Positions 33,387 through 42,267 of a DNA stretch of 64,000 bases are shown in pieces. Origin of the DNA: Neisseria lisongii (GTDB taxonomy: Bacteria > Pseudomonadota > Gammaproteobacteria > Burkholderiales > Neisseriaceae); assembly GCF_028463985.1 (NCBI RefSeq), contig NZ_CP116766.1:186001-250000 (forward strand). The letters are read 5' to 3'. Position 1 is the stretch's first letter, and the number at the start of each line of letters is the position of its first letter. Made by a program: the position numbers and the translations under genes. A model generated the notes under the pieces. That model was not told where the DNA came from. It worked only from the letters and a program-made list of their open reading frames with translations, and made no database searches.

Positions 33387-33878
33387 TTAGCAGCGGCGGC
33401 TTTTCCACCAAGCAAAAGCCACCAAGGCAATTACGAAGCCGAAATAGGCGATGCTCCATACCGGTAAAGCGATGCCGAGGAAATAGTCGGGGACGGCGCA
33501 ATCGCCGAAGCCACGCACCACAAATTCCCAATAGTCAAACAGCGGCCAGTTGCGCAGGCGGAAGGTCCACGGCGCGCCGCAGGCGGGGGCGGTGCCGGGG
33601 GGAAGGCTTTGCAGCCATAATTGATAGGCGGCCACACCGGCACCGGCGGCGGCGGGGGCAATCAGCAGCAGGGCGCTGAAGGTGCGGACGCAGGCGCTGC
33701 GTTGGCGGTTGAATGCCGTCAGCAGGGCGGCAAGGCCGACTGCCAATACGGCGAGCCGCTGCAAAATGCACAAGACGCAGGGGTTCATGCCCAGCAGGTA
33801 TTGCGAGGCAAACGAGCCGCAGGCGGCCAGTACTGATAAAACGGCGGTAAAACACAGGGTTTTGCGGAAGCAGTTCAT
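33387..33878 (-). CDS. dsbB: Disulfide bond formation protein DsbB
   Basis: A 163-aa four-helix inner-membrane quinone reductase that reoxidises DsbA. Both redox pairs are present: Cys34/Cys37 (NPCVLC) and Cys100/Cys127 (PACGAPW and GDCAVP). Start ATG 33878 (MNCFRK) lies 6 bp after the hemA stop. The frame remains open far upstream inside hemA, but only this start gives a DsbB of normal length with the first helix intact. It is presumably cotranscribed with hemA. Confidence 0.93.
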   Translation of the reverse strand: MNCFRKTLCFTAVLSVLAACGSFASQYLLGMNPCVLCILQRLAVLAVGLAALLTAFNRQRSACVRTFSALLLIAPAAAGAGVAAYQLWLQSLPPGTAPACGAPWTFRLRNWPLFDYWEFVVRGFGDCAVPDYFLGIALPVWSIAYFGFVIALVAFAWWKSRRC

Positions 33879-33883
33879 GCGGA

Positions 33884-35137
33884 TTACTCGTGTTGGTCCA
33901 GGCGGTAGATTTGGGCGACAGCTTCCACCAGATTGCTGTCGGCCGAGCCTGCCTGACTGAGGGTGCGGGTCGGGGAATGCAGCAGTTTGTTGGTAAGCTG
34001 CACCGACAGGCGTTCCAATACTTCTTCGGCGGATGTGCCTTTGGCCAGCTGTTTCATGGCGTTTTCCAACACTTGGCGGCGGGCTTTTTCGCCTTCGTCT
34101 CTCAATGCCCGAATCAGCGGCACGCTTTCCCGGCTTTTCTGCCACTCGATAAATTCGCCGACTTTGGCCTCTACCATTGCTTCGGCGGAGGCGGCGGCTT
34201 TTTGGCGGGCTTCTTTGCCGTTTTGGACAATGCCCATCATGTCGTCCACGGTGTAGAGATAGGCATCGTTCAAATCGCCGACTTCGGCTTCAATGTCTCT
34301 CGGTACGGCCAAATCCAGCAGAAAAACAGGCATATTCATACGCTGTTTGAGCGCACGTTCGACCATGCCTTTGCCGACCAGCGGGAGCTGGCTGGCGGTG
34401 GAAGATACAATCACATCGTATTCATGGAGGATTTCGGGAAGGCGGTTGAGCAGGCACGGTTCGGCGTGTACGCTCAGTTTGTCGCACAATTCCTGCGCAC
34501 GGGGTAGGGTGCGGTTGGCAACGGTAATCAGTTTCGGCGATTTGGCGGCAAAGTAAGTGGCGACCAATTCAATCATTTCGCCTGCGCCGATAAAAAGGAC
34601 GTTTAAATCGGCAATATTGGGGAAAATCTGTTCGGCCATTTTGACCGAAGCCGATGCCATCGATACCGAATTTTCACCCACCGAGGTATCGGTGCGTACT
34701 TCTTTGGCAACGGAAAAGGTTTTTTGAAACAGGGAATTGAGCCGGCTGTTGAGGCTGCCTTGCTCTTGTGCGATGCGCACGGCATCTTTAATCTGCCCCA
34801 AAATCTGCGGTTCGCCCAATACCATGGAATCCAGACCGCAGGCCACACGGAAGGCGTGGCGGACGGTGTCGGTGCTGTCCAGCGTGTAGAGATAGGGGCG
34901 GATTTCTTCAATCGGAAGCTGGTGGAACTCGGCCAGCCAAGAGATGATGTGTTCGCTGTCGCCGACGCAGTAAAGTTCGGTGCGGTTGCAGGTGGAGAGA
35001 ATCACGGCTTCTTTGGCCGCTCGGCTGCCAATCAGGTTGCTGACCGCTTCGGGTAGCGCCGCAGCGGCAAAAGCCAGCCTTTCGCGTATGCTTAAAGGTG
35101 CGGTTTGGTGGTTGAGTCCGACGGCGGTAAGTTGCAT
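33884..35137 (-). CDS. hemA: Glutamyl-tRNA reductase
   Basis: A 417-aa enzyme that reduces glutamyl-tRNA to glutamate-1-semialdehyde, the first committed step of C5-pathway haem synthesis. The catalytic cysteine is Cys50 in LSTCNRTELY. GLNHQTAPLSIRE opens the protein, GEPQILGQIKDA and the NADPH loop IGAGEM are in place, and the C-terminal dimerisation helix ends the chain. Its product feeds the pathway completed by hemN 11 kb upstream. The leader contains nested Correia-like elements about 85 bp from the ATG, which may affect transcription. Confidence 0.96.
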   Translation of the reverse strand: MQLTAVGLNHQTAPLSIRERLAFAAAALPEAVSNLIGSRAAKEAVILSTCNRTELYCVGDSEHIISWLAEFHQLPIEEIRPYLYTLDSTDTVRHAFRVACGLDSMVLGEPQILGQIKDAVRIAQEQGSLNSRLNSLFQKTFSVAKEVRTDTSVGENSVSMASASVKMAEQIFPNIADLNVLFIGAGEMIELVATYFAAKSPKLITVANRTLPRAQELCDKLSVHAEPCLLNRLPEILHEYDVIVSSTASQLPLVGKGMVERALKQRMNMPVFLLDLAVPRDIEAEVGDLNDAYLYTVDDMMGIVQNGKEARQKAAASAEAMVEAKVGEFIEWQKSRESVPLIRALRDEGEKARRQVLENAMKQLAKGTSAEEVLERLSVQLTNKLLHSPTRTLSQAGSADSNLVEAVAQIYRLDQHE

Positions 35138-35222
35138 GGTGGGCTGATAATGGGTTGAAAAGCGATAGAGTGCGTATTATAGCCTAAGTTGGCGTTGAAA
35201 TATATCTTTGAGGGGCAAAGAC

Positions 35223-35436
35223 TATCGTGAATTCAATTTGAAAGTAGGACAAGGCGGTGAGCCGCCGACAGTATGAATAATACGGCCGGGCGAGCTATAG
35301 CGGATTAACTTAACTTTCGCTACGGCGTTGCTGCGCCTTGCCGTACTACTTGTACTGTCTGCGGCTTGCTGCCTTGTATCGAAAATTAATTAAATCCGCT
35401 ATAACACAGTCATGCTTTTAAAATGAATCCGCTATA
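35223..35436. mobile_element. Outer Correia-like MITE split by another
   Basis: Left part TATCGTGAATTCAATTTGAA through 35295 has the inverted-orientation core ACAAGGCGGTGAGCCGCC and GACAGTATGAATAATACGG. The right part at 35404-35436 ends GCTTTTAAAATGAATCCGCT then ATA. The two parts rejoin as a single element of about 106 bp once the inner element is removed. Confidence 0.75.
35296..35403. mobile_element. Inner Correia-like MITE nested in the outer one
   Basis: 108 bp from TATAGCGGATTAACTTAACT to TTAATTAAATCCGCTATA, with the core GTACTACTTGTACTGTCTGC. TATA at both ends is consistent with a TA target. Confidence 0.8.
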
Positions 35437-35450
35437 TGCTGCTGAAGCCG

Positions 35451-35484
35451 GAGGCCGTCTGAAAATCGGTTTTCAGACGGCCTC
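35451..35484 (-). terminator. DUS hairpin after rpoH
   Basis: GAGGCCGTCTGAAAA pairs with its inverse around a 4-nt loop. Confidence 0.75.
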
Positions 35485-35502
35485 TGACGGGAAGCGGTAA
35501 TT

Positions 35503-36369
35503 TTAAGCGACGGCTTCGCTTTCTTCGCTCAGGTAGCCCCGCAGTTTCTGCATGGCTTTGGCTTCGATTTGGCGGATGCGTTCGGCGGAAACGCCGTATT
35601 CGGCGGCCAATTCGTGTAGGGTCAGACCGCCGTCGTCCTGCAGCCAGCGGCTTTCGACAATGCGGCGGCTGCGGTCGTCCAGTTGCGCCAAGGCGTTTTG
35701 CAGGCCTTCGGTTTGCAGGGTGTAATGGGCTTTTTTGGCGATTTGGCGGGTCGGTTCAGCATCGTGGTCGGCGAGCCAGTCGATGGGGGCGAAGTTGTCG
35801 TCGTCATCGCTGCTGTCGGCCATAATGCCGATGTCGTGGCCGGTCATGCGCTGTTCCATTTCCAATACTTCGGAAAGTTTGACACCCAAATCGTCGGCGA
35901 TGTCCTGCGCTTCTTTCGGCGACAGGGCATTGAGGTTTTTGCGCATGCTGCGCAGGTTGAAAAACAGTTTGCGCTGCGGCTTGGTGGTGGCAACACGCAC
36001 CAAGCGCCAGTTGCGCAGGATAAATTCGTGGATTTCGGCTTTGATCCAATGCACGGCAAAGGAAAACAGGCGTGCACCGCGGTTGGGTTCGTAGCGTTTT
36101 ACGGCTTTCATCAGGCCGATATTGCCTTCCTGAATCAGGTCGGCTTGGTTGAGGCCGTAGCCGTCGTAGCCCCGTGCGATGGAAACCACGACACGCAGGT
36201 GGGAAAGAATGAGTTGTTTGGCGGCGTTGAGGTCGCCTTTTTGCTGGCGCTCGGCCAGTCGGGTTTCTTCTTCGGCCGACAGCATAGGAATATTATTGAC
36301 GGTATGAATATACTGCTCGAGGCTGCCGTTGCCGCTGTGGACGGCCGGTAATGCGAAAGCGTGATTCAT
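35503..36369 (-). CDS. rpoH: RNA polymerase heat-shock sigma factor RpoH
   Basis: A 288-aa sigma-70-family factor of the sigma-32 type. Region 2 shows LILSHLRVVVSIARGYDGYGL and DLIQEGNIGLMKAVKRYEP, then FSFAVHWIKAEIHEFILRNWRLV. The RpoH box QRKLFFNLR near residue 130 is diagnostic. Region 4 ends with the helix-turn-helix EYGVSAERIRQIEAKAMQKL. ATG 36369 has AAAGGAAA upstream; an upstream in-frame extension of 23 codons is rejected. It directs heat-shock genes, which in Neisseria include those used in adhesion. Confidence 0.95.
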   Translation of the reverse strand: MNHAFALPAVHSGNGSLEQYIHTVNNIPMLSAEEETRLAERQQKGDLNAAKQLILSHLRVVVSIARGYDGYGLNQADLIQEGNIGLMKAVKRYEPNRGARLFSFAVHWIKAEIHEFILRNWRLVRVATTKPQRKLFFNLRSMRKNLNALSPKEAQDIADDLGVKLSEVLEMEQRMTGHDIGIMADSSDDDDNFAPIDWLADHDAEPTRQIAKKAHYTLQTEGLQNALAQLDDRSRRIVESRWLQDDGGLTLHELAAEYGVSAERIRQIEAKAMQKLRGYLSEESEAVA

Positions 36370-36734
36370 CAGTGTGGGTTTCCTTTCAGAATGGCTCTGT
36401 CGAGATGCTGTTGCAGCTTGAACGGTGCAGTATAGCATTGCTCTTGATGTTTTGGGTAGTGTCAGACGCCGGTGTGTTTAAATGGAGATGTTTTGTTGCT
36501 TTTATTGTGTGTTTGGCGATGCTTAAAATATCTGAGTAATTTTGTCGGGATTGGGTAATTATAAAACATTCATTGATGAATGTATAGCGTTTGGCGGCGG
36601 GAACAGGGTAAAAATGTTTGGGGATAACTTAAAAAGAATTAACAAATAATAAATTGATTTTATTGGGAATTGGTTTGCTTTGATTTTCAGACGGCCTGAT
36701 TGGGGACAGGCCGTCTGAAAACAGGGTGTTGCAT
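36370..36734. other. Intergenic region rpoH-lnt
   Basis: 365 bp. An AT-rich stretch around 36500-36670 must contain the rpoH promoter. An inverted DUS pair (36684-36721) terminates lnt. I see no gene or structured RNA. Confidence 0.6.
36684..36721 (-). terminator. DUS hairpin after lnt
   Basis: TTTTCAGACGGCCTG and CAGGCCGTCTGAAAA in outward orientation around an 8-nt loop. Confidence 0.7.
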
Positions 36735-38336
36735 TTAGTTTTCTGTTGCTTCGGTTTCGTCTTCCGCTGCCGGACCGGCGGTTTGGGTTTTGGTTAAGTG
36801 CAGAGCAAATCTGCCGAGCAGGAAGAGCAGGGCGGCGAGGGCGGCGAGAGCGCCGATTAACGGCCACGAACTGCCCATTTTCATATACGGGGTTTCGCCG
36901 GTATAGCCTTTGATGTGGCCTTCCAACACGGTTTCGGTGTTCGGCTCGGCTTGGGCGACGATGCTGCCTTGTGGCGAGATGATGGAGGTTGCGCCGGTAT
37001 TGGTGGCACGCACCATATAACGTCCTAATTCCATTGCCCGTGCCTGAGATTGCTGCTGCTGTTGGTACATGGCATTGGAGTCGCCATACCATGCCATATT
37101 GCTGCTGTTGGCGAGCAGGGTGGACTGTTTGGCGGTGGCGATTAAGTCGTCGCCGAAACCGTCTTCATAGCAGATGTTGAAGGCGACTTTTTGGTCTTTC
37201 ATCTGCAGCGGCGCTTGGCCTTCGCCGCCTTTTTTCATGTCGGAAAGCGGCATGTTCATCATACGGTAGAGCGGTTCGGTGATGAAAGGAAGCGGTTTGT
37301 ATTCGCCAAACGGCACGAGGTGGTTTTTGGCGTAATACGGGATTTCGTTGCTGGCGCTGTTGTTGTAGTTGCTCAGGTTGATGACGACGTTTTCATAATG
37401 GTTGCCGTCGGGCGTGTATTGGGCGATGCCGACTGCCAATGCGCTGCCGTTTTTTTGCGATTGGTCGGCAAGGTTGGTTAAAACGTTTTCAGGTAGATTT
37501 TGCCGCATTGCGGGAATGGCGGTTTCGGGCAAAATCACCAAATCGGCGGTGGTGCGGCCGATGTGTTCGTAATATTTCTGAATGGTGGGGAAGGTTTGAT
37601 CGCTGTCCCATTTCAGCGTTTGTTCGATGTTGCCCTGAATCAGAGCGACGGTGCGGGTGCTGCCGTCGGGGCGGGTAAATTCGGTGTTTTGGGCGGTGTA
37701 GCCGACAATGCAGAGCAGCAGCGACAGGCACAGCGGAATCAGGCGGCGTTGCGGCGATTTGCTGCGGGCGAACATCAGCAGCAGCCATGCGCCGATCAGG
37801 GCGGTGGTGAATGTAACCAAGTGTATGCCGCCCAAAGGGGCAAAACCGGCGAGCGGGCTGTCTTTGGTGATTTGCGAGTAGCCCAGTGCGCCCCAGCCGA
37901 AGCCGGTTAAGAAGCGTTCGCGGGCAAATTCGGTCAGTGTCCACAATACCGGCAAGGCCAAACCGATTTTCAGGCTGCGGGGAAGGTGGAATTTTTTCAG
38001 CAGCCAGAAACAGGCGGCGGGGTAGAGCGCCAGATAGGCGGGGAACAACAGGGTCAGCGGCAAGGCAAACAGGTCGGAGAGGCCGGAAATGTCGTGCAGG
38101 GCGGTGTGAATCCAGTAAAACTGGGCGGTATAGCCGACAAGGCCGAACAGGTAGGCCGTCTGAAAACTGCGTTCGGGGCGCAATTCGGTCAGATGAATCA
38201 AAACGGCAAACAGCAGCGGCATCAGCCAAAACCAGTAATAAGGGGCAAACGTCAGCGGCGTGGCGGCGGCGGTGATGATTACCGACGGCCAGTAAATCAG
38301 CGGGTGTTTCCAGTAGTGGTTGAGGGTACGGATCAT
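36735..38336 (-). CDS. lnt: Apolipoprotein N-acyltransferase
   Basis: A 533-aa inner-membrane enzyme that adds the third acyl chain to lipoproteins. Six or more N-terminal helices precede a nitrilase-like periplasmic domain carrying the catalytic triad Glu271 (LPETAIP), Lys337 (YAKNHLVPFGEY) and Cys389 (NICYEDGFGD). A C-terminal helix follows. A DUS inside the gene encodes RSFQTAYL. The modification is needed by the lipoproteins in this window (PqiC, ApbE, HtrA). It precedes rpoH on the same strand but a terminator separates them. Confidence 0.95.
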   Translation of the reverse strand: MIRTLNHYWKHPLIYWPSVIITAAATPLTFAPYYWFWLMPLLFAVLIHLTELRPERSFQTAYLFGLVGYTAQFYWIHTALHDISGLSDLFALPLTLLFPAYLALYPAACFWLLKKFHLPRSLKIGLALPVLWTLTEFARERFLTGFGWGALGYSQITKDSPLAGFAPLGGIHLVTFTTALIGAWLLLMFARSKSPQRRLIPLCLSLLLCIVGYTAQNTEFTRPDGSTRTVALIQGNIEQTLKWDSDQTFPTIQKYYEHIGRTTADLVILPETAIPAMRQNLPENVLTNLADQSQKNGSALAVGIAQYTPDGNHYENVVINLSNYNNSASNEIPYYAKNHLVPFGEYKPLPFITEPLYRMMNMPLSDMKKGGEGQAPLQMKDQKVAFNICYEDGFGDDLIATAKQSTLLANSSNMAWYGDSNAMYQQQQQSQARAMELGRYMVRATNTGATSIISPQGSIVAQAEPNTETVLEGHIKGYTGETPYMKMGSSWPLIGALAALAALLFLLGRFALHLTKTQTAGPAAEDETEATEN

Positions 38337-38402
38337 ATTCGGTACTTTAAATCGGGGCGGTTGCGGCGGCTTGCTTTGCCGCCCGGTGTCTTTCTGTTTG
38401 GT

Positions 38403-39275
38403 TTATGACGAATGTTTTTTGCCGAATGCGGCACTAATCGGTAGAACAACGGCACACACGGCGGCACCGACCAGCAGTCCGGCGGCGAGATTGGCGGTTT
38501 GTCCCGCCCAACCTGCGTCCCAATGGACGGCGTGCAGCCAGTCGTGCAGCGGCGCAAAATTATGGGTAATCAGCCCGCCGCCGACCAAAAACATCGCCAG
38601 TGTGCCGACTATGCTCAACAGCCGCATAAACCACGGCATAAAGGCAATCAGGCTTTGGCCGAAAGCACGGGCGGCACGGCCTTTGTTTATCAGATACAGG
38701 CCGAAATCGTCGATTTTGACAATGATGCCGACCAAGCCGTACACCAACACCGTCATCGCCAAGCCGATGGCGGCCATGGTCAGGCATTGGGTGGTGATGC
38801 TGTATTCGCTGACCACGCCCAGTGCAATAATGATGATTTCGGCGGACAGGATAAAATCGGTGCGGATGGCACCGCTGATTTTGGCTTTTTCGTCTATCAA
38901 TTCATCAGGGCGATGGTCGGTGCGGCTGTTTTCATGGCGGTGCAGCAGTTTGTGCAGGATTTTTTCCACGCCTTCAAAACACAAATATGCGCCGCCGATC
39001 ATCAACAGCGGCGTAATCAGCGCCGGTGCAAAGGCCGAGAACAACAGGGCGGCGGGAACGAGTATCAGTTTATTGACCAGCGAGCCTTTGGCAACCGCCC
39101 AAATAATCGGCAATTCCCGATCGGTGGGAACGCCGGTAACCTGATTGGCATTGAGCGCCAAATCATCGCCGACCACGCCGGCGGTTTTCTTAGCGGCCAC
39201 TTTGGTCATCAGTGCCACATCGTCCAAAACGGCGGTAATGTCGTCCAATAGGGTGAGCAGAGAGGCAAATGCCAT
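38403..39275 (-). CDS. DUF808 family membrane protein
   Basis: A 290-aa integral membrane protein starting MAFASLLTLLDDITAVLDDVA, the DUF808/YedI signature, followed by KTAGVVGDDLALNANQVTG and about seven hydrophobic segments. Function is unestablished. The gene lies about 65 bp ahead of lnt on the same strand, so cotranscription is likely. GAACACATC before the ATG is a weak ribosome binding site. Confidence 0.88.
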   Translation of the reverse strand: MAFASLLTLLDDITAVLDDVALMTKVAAKKTAGVVGDDLALNANQVTGVPTDRELPIIWAVAKGSLVNKLILVPAALLFSAFAPALITPLLMIGGAYLCFEGVEKILHKLLHRHENSRTDHRPDELIDEKAKISGAIRTDFILSAEIIIIALGVVSEYSITTQCLTMAAIGLAMTVLVYGLVGIIVKIDDFGLYLINKGRAARAFGQSLIAFMPWFMRLLSIVGTLAMFLVGGGLITHNFAPLHDWLHAVHWDAGWAGQTANLAAGLLVGAAVCAVVLPISAAFGKKHSS

Positions 39276-39423
39276 GATGTGTTCCTAGAAGGTTTGAAAG
39301 CAGAAAACGGGCGGAAAAAGCAGTTTACCGATTTTCCAAAGCGCGCAGTTTACCTGAATTTGCCGCAGGCATGGGCGGCTTTTGCAGAAACTTACGCCTT
39401 GGTTGGGGATTTTTGGCAAAATG

Positions 39424-39494
39424 TATAGCGGAATAACCCCAAAGCAATACAAGGCGAAGCCAACGCTGTAGTGCTTTGAGGTTATTTCACTATA
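39424..39494. mobile_element. Short Correia-like MITE, CAAAGCA-end class
   Basis: 71 bp from TATAGCGGAATAACCCCAAA to GCTTTGAGGTTATTTCACTA then TA. The short core ACAAGGCGAAGCCAACGCT is shared with the 21085 element, although the ends belong to the other class. Confidence 0.75.
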
Positions 39495-39497
39495 AAA

Positions 39498-39552
39498 CCT
39501 GTTTTCAGACGGCTTGGCTGAAAGATTGACTGTCAGGCCGTCTGAAAACAGG
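39498..39552 (-). terminator. DUS hairpin after nagZ
   Basis: CCTGTTTTCAGACGGC and GCCGTCTGAAAACAGG, a 16-bp perfect stem with a 23-nt loop. Confidence 0.7.
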
Positions 39553-39566
39553 TGTGGTTTGTTGCG

Positions 39567-40652
39567 TTAAAACGCTTCGCCGACCTGAACGCCGCCTGCG
39601 GTGTCTTTCGGCGAGGCAAGGGCGGCGGTTAAGGCTTGGGCGGCTTGGAAATCCGTCTGTTGCAGCATTTTTTCGGCGGCGGCCTGTCCCAGCGTGTTGG
39701 CCATATATTGCCAGCGGCGTGCCAAATCGGGGTTGTCAGGCATTTTGAATGCGGCACGCAATTCGTCCACCAAATCAGGGCGGTTGCACACCAGCGCAAT
39801 ATCGCAACCGGCGGCAAAGGCGCTGTCGGCACGTTCGCAAATGCCGCCGGCGGCGCAAGCGCCTTCCATGGTTAAATCGTCGGTGAAAATGACGCCCTGA
39901 AAGCCGATTTGCTTGCGCAGAATGTCTTTCAGCCATACGGCGGAAAAACCTGCAGGACGGCTGTCGATTTGCGGATAAACAACGTGGGCGGGCATCACGG
40001 CAGCCATGCCTGCGTCGCTCAAACGTTGAAACGGCAACATGTCTTCAGCGGCTAATTCCGCCAGCGTGCGTTTGTCTGACGGGCGGTCGAGGTGGCTGTC
40101 GCCCTCGGCGAAACCGTGGCCGGGAAAATGTTTGCCGCAGGATTTCATACCGCCGCGGTTTAAGCCCCGCTGCAGCGCCAGCGCCAGTTCGCTCACGATT
40201 TCGGCATTGCGGTGGAAACTGCGGTTGCCGATAACGGCGGATTTGCCCCAGTCTAAATCCAATACGGGGGCAAACGATAAATCTATCCCGCAGGCGCTCA
40301 ATTCGGCGGCCAAAACCCAGCCGACCTGTTCGGCATAATGTTTGGCAGCGGCTTCGCCCTGCGTATCCCAAACTTCGCCCAATACGCTCATGGCGGGCAG
40401 GCGGGTGAAACCGGGGATAAAGCGTTGAACCCGTCCGCCTTCGTGATCGACGGCGATAATCAGTTCGGGTTGGCGCAGGGCTTTGATTTCCCGAATCAGA
40501 TTCTTGAGTTGGTCAATATTTTCAAAATTGCGGCGGAACAGAATAATGCCGCCGATGGCCGGATCGAGCAGGCGTTTTTTTTCTTCCGGAGTCAGGGCAA
40601 GGCCTTCGACATCGGCCATCACCGGGCCGCGCGGCAGAGAGGGTGCAGACAT
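39567..40652 (-). CDS. nagZ: Beta-N-acetylhexosaminidase NagZ
   Basis: A 361-aa cytoplasmic GH3 enzyme that removes N-acetylglucosamine from recycled anhydromuropeptides. KHFPGHG at about 174-180 provides the catalytic histidine and the conserved second histidine; FTDDLTMEG contains the nucleophilic aspartate at about 258. The opening GPVMADVEGLALTPEEK is typical. It works with MtgA-made peptidoglycan only in the broad sense of wall turnover. A DUS hairpin between it and the NhaC-type gene suggests separate transcription. Confidence 0.94.
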   Translation of the reverse strand: MSAPSLPRGPVMADVEGLALTPEEKKRLLDPAIGGIILFRRNFENIDQLKNLIREIKALRQPELIIAVDHEGGRVQRFIPGFTRLPAMSVLGEVWDTQGEAAAKHYAEQVGWVLAAELSACGIDLSFAPVLDLDWGKSAVIGNRSFHRNAEIVSELALALQRGLNRGGMKSCGKHFPGHGFAEGDSHLDRPSDKRTLAELAAEDMLPFQRLSDAGMAAVMPAHVVYPQIDSRPAGFSAVWLKDILRKQIGFQGVIFTDDLTMEGACAAGGICERADSAFAAGCDIALVCNRPDLVDELRAAFKMPDNPDLARRWQYMANTLGQAAAEKMLQQTDFQAAQALTAALASPKDTAGGVQVGEAF

Positions 40653-40695
40653 GGTTGGGTTTCCGTAATATTGCCGAAACAGCTCGGCTTTAAAA

Positions 40696-40725
40696 TTTCA
40701 GACGGCCTCAAGAGGCCGTCTGAAA
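40696..40725 (-). terminator. DUS hairpin after NhaC-type gene
   Basis: TTTCAGACGGCCTC and GAGGCCGTCTGAAA separated by only two bases; with so small a loop the central pairs must open. Confidence 0.65.
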
Positions 40726-40746
40726 ACCGACATGATACCGACATCA

Positions 40747-42267
40747 TCAGGCAGGCCGGTTTTGTTTGTTTTTCAGCAGCAGAATCAGGCCGAACATGGC
40801 GATACCGCTGACAATAAAGCCAAGCAGGGCAGATTGGGTAAAGCCCAGCGCCAGATAACCGACGGTGGCCGAAGCGGCGACGGTCAGGGCGTAAGGCAGT
40901 TGCGAAGTAACGTGGTCGATGTGGTTGCAGTGTGCGCCGGTGGACGACAGAATGGTGGTGTCGGAAATCGGCGAACAGTGGTCGCCGCATACTGCGCCCG
41001 CCATCACCGCAGACATACACGGTACGGTCAGCGACGGATCGACTTTCACCGCCATTGCAGCGGCAATCGGCAGCATAATGCCGAACGTACCCCAGCTGGT
41101 GCCGGTGGCAAACGCCATCACGCTACCTAGCAGGAACAGAATCGCCGGCAGCAGGGCAGGGTTGATGTTGCCCGCAACCAGTTTGGAAAGGTATTCGCCG
41201 GTGTGCATATCGCTGACCACGATGCTGATCAGCCATGCCAAAATCAGAATGGTAATCGCCCCGATCATGGATTTCATGCCTTGGAATACGGCGTGCGGGT
41301 AGTCTTTGCCCGCAATCGTGCCGATTGTACACAGCAACACCGCCGATACGCCGCATACGCCGCCGAATACCAGAGAAGTGTTCACATCGGTGTTTTCAAA
41401 CGCACCCAGCAGGCTGAAGCTGTCTAAGGCCTGCGCACCGGTGTAGAGCATGGCGGCAATAGTTGAAAAAATCAGCACCAAAACCGGAATAATCAGTGCA
41501 TAAACCCGACCTTGGCCGTGGCTGCTTTCTGTTGAATCACCGGCTTCGCTTTCACGGGCGGCACGTTCCAATTCCGCCATCGAGCCGATGTCGAAAGAGA
41601 AATAGGCCACGGTGAACACCATCAGCAGGGCAAACAGGGCGTAGTAGTTCATCAGACTCATGGAAACAAACAGCCCCATCGGCGTGTAGCCGGTGATGTG
41701 GTAGGTAACCAGCAGGCCGGAAAGTGTGGCGATAATCGAAGCGCCCCAACTGGAAACCGGCATCAAAACGCACATCGGCGCAGCGGTTGAGTCGAGAATA
41801 TACGCCAGCTTGGCACGGGAAACTTTGAATTTGTCGGTTACCGGACGGGCAATCGCACCGACGGCCAGGCTGTGGAAATAGTCGTCGATAAAGGTTACGA
41901 ACACCAGGCAGGCAGTCAGCATTTTGGCACCGCGTTGGTCTTTGATATGCTGTTTCGCCCAGTCGGCAAATGCCTGATTACTTCCGGAATAGGTCAGCAG
42001 CGAAGTGAAAATGCCGAGCAGCAACAGGAAAATCAGGATTTTGAGTTTGCCCAAAGACCAGTCGTTGCCGTCCCAAATCAGCGAAACCGCCATTGATTTC
42101 AACTGCGCTGCAGCGTCCAGCGGCGCACCGCCGACCAGCATAAACACGCCGACCAAAACGCCGATACCCAGTGAAAGCAGCACCCGACGGGTGATAATCG
42201 CCAGTGCCAGCGCCAGAAAAGCCGGTACGACGGATAAAAAAGAATCAGAGTAGTCAATTAGTTGCAT
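40747..42267 (-). CDS. NhaC family Na+/H+ antiporter
   Basis: A 506-aa inner-membrane antiporter of the NhaC family with 11-12 helices. The family signature GAVCGDHCSPISDTTILSSTGAHCNH is visible near residue 420. An acidic helical stretch rich in charged residues lies near residue 255. ATG 42267 (MQLIDYSD) is my choice; ATG 42282 (MILNT) is five codons earlier. Neither has a strong Shine-Dalgarno sequence. Some NhaC relatives exchange organic acids or amino acids rather than Na+ and H+, so the substrate is open. The leader carries unusual overlapping hairpins. Confidence 0.88.
   Translation of the reverse strand: MQLIDYSDSFLSVVPAFLALALAIITRRVLLSLGIGVLVGVFMLVGGAPLDAAAQLKSMAVSLIWDGNDWSLGKLKILIFLLLLGIFTSLLTYSGSNQAFADWAKQHIKDQRGAKMLTACLVFVTFIDDYFHSLAVGAIARPVTDKFKVSRAKLAYILDSTAAPMCVLMPVSSWGASIIATLSGLLVTYHITGYTPMGLFVSMSLMNYYALFALLMVFTVAYFSFDIGSMAELERAARESEAGDSTESSHGQGRVYALIIPVLVLIFSTIAAMLYTGAQALDSFSLLGAFENTDVNTSLVFGGVCGVSAVLLCTIGTIAGKDYPHAVFQGMKSMIGAITILILAWLISIVVSDMHTGEYLSKLVAGNINPALLPAILFLLGSVMAFATGTSWGTFGIMLPIAAAMAVKVDPSLTVPCMSAVMAGAVCGDHCSPISDTTILSSTGAHCNHIDHVTSQLPYALTVAASATVGYLALGFTQSALLGFIVSGIAMFGLILLLKNKQNRPA

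Larger units (their letters stand above)
35138..35502. other. Intergenic region hemA-rpoH
   Basis: 365 bp: about 85 bp of hemA leader, a nested pair of Correia-like elements (35223-35436), then the rpoH terminator. No gene. Confidence 0.75.

Noticed and set aside
33879..34145. N-terminal extension of DsbB by 89 codons
   Set aside because: It lies wholly inside hemA in another frame and would place 89 basic residues before the first DsbB helix.
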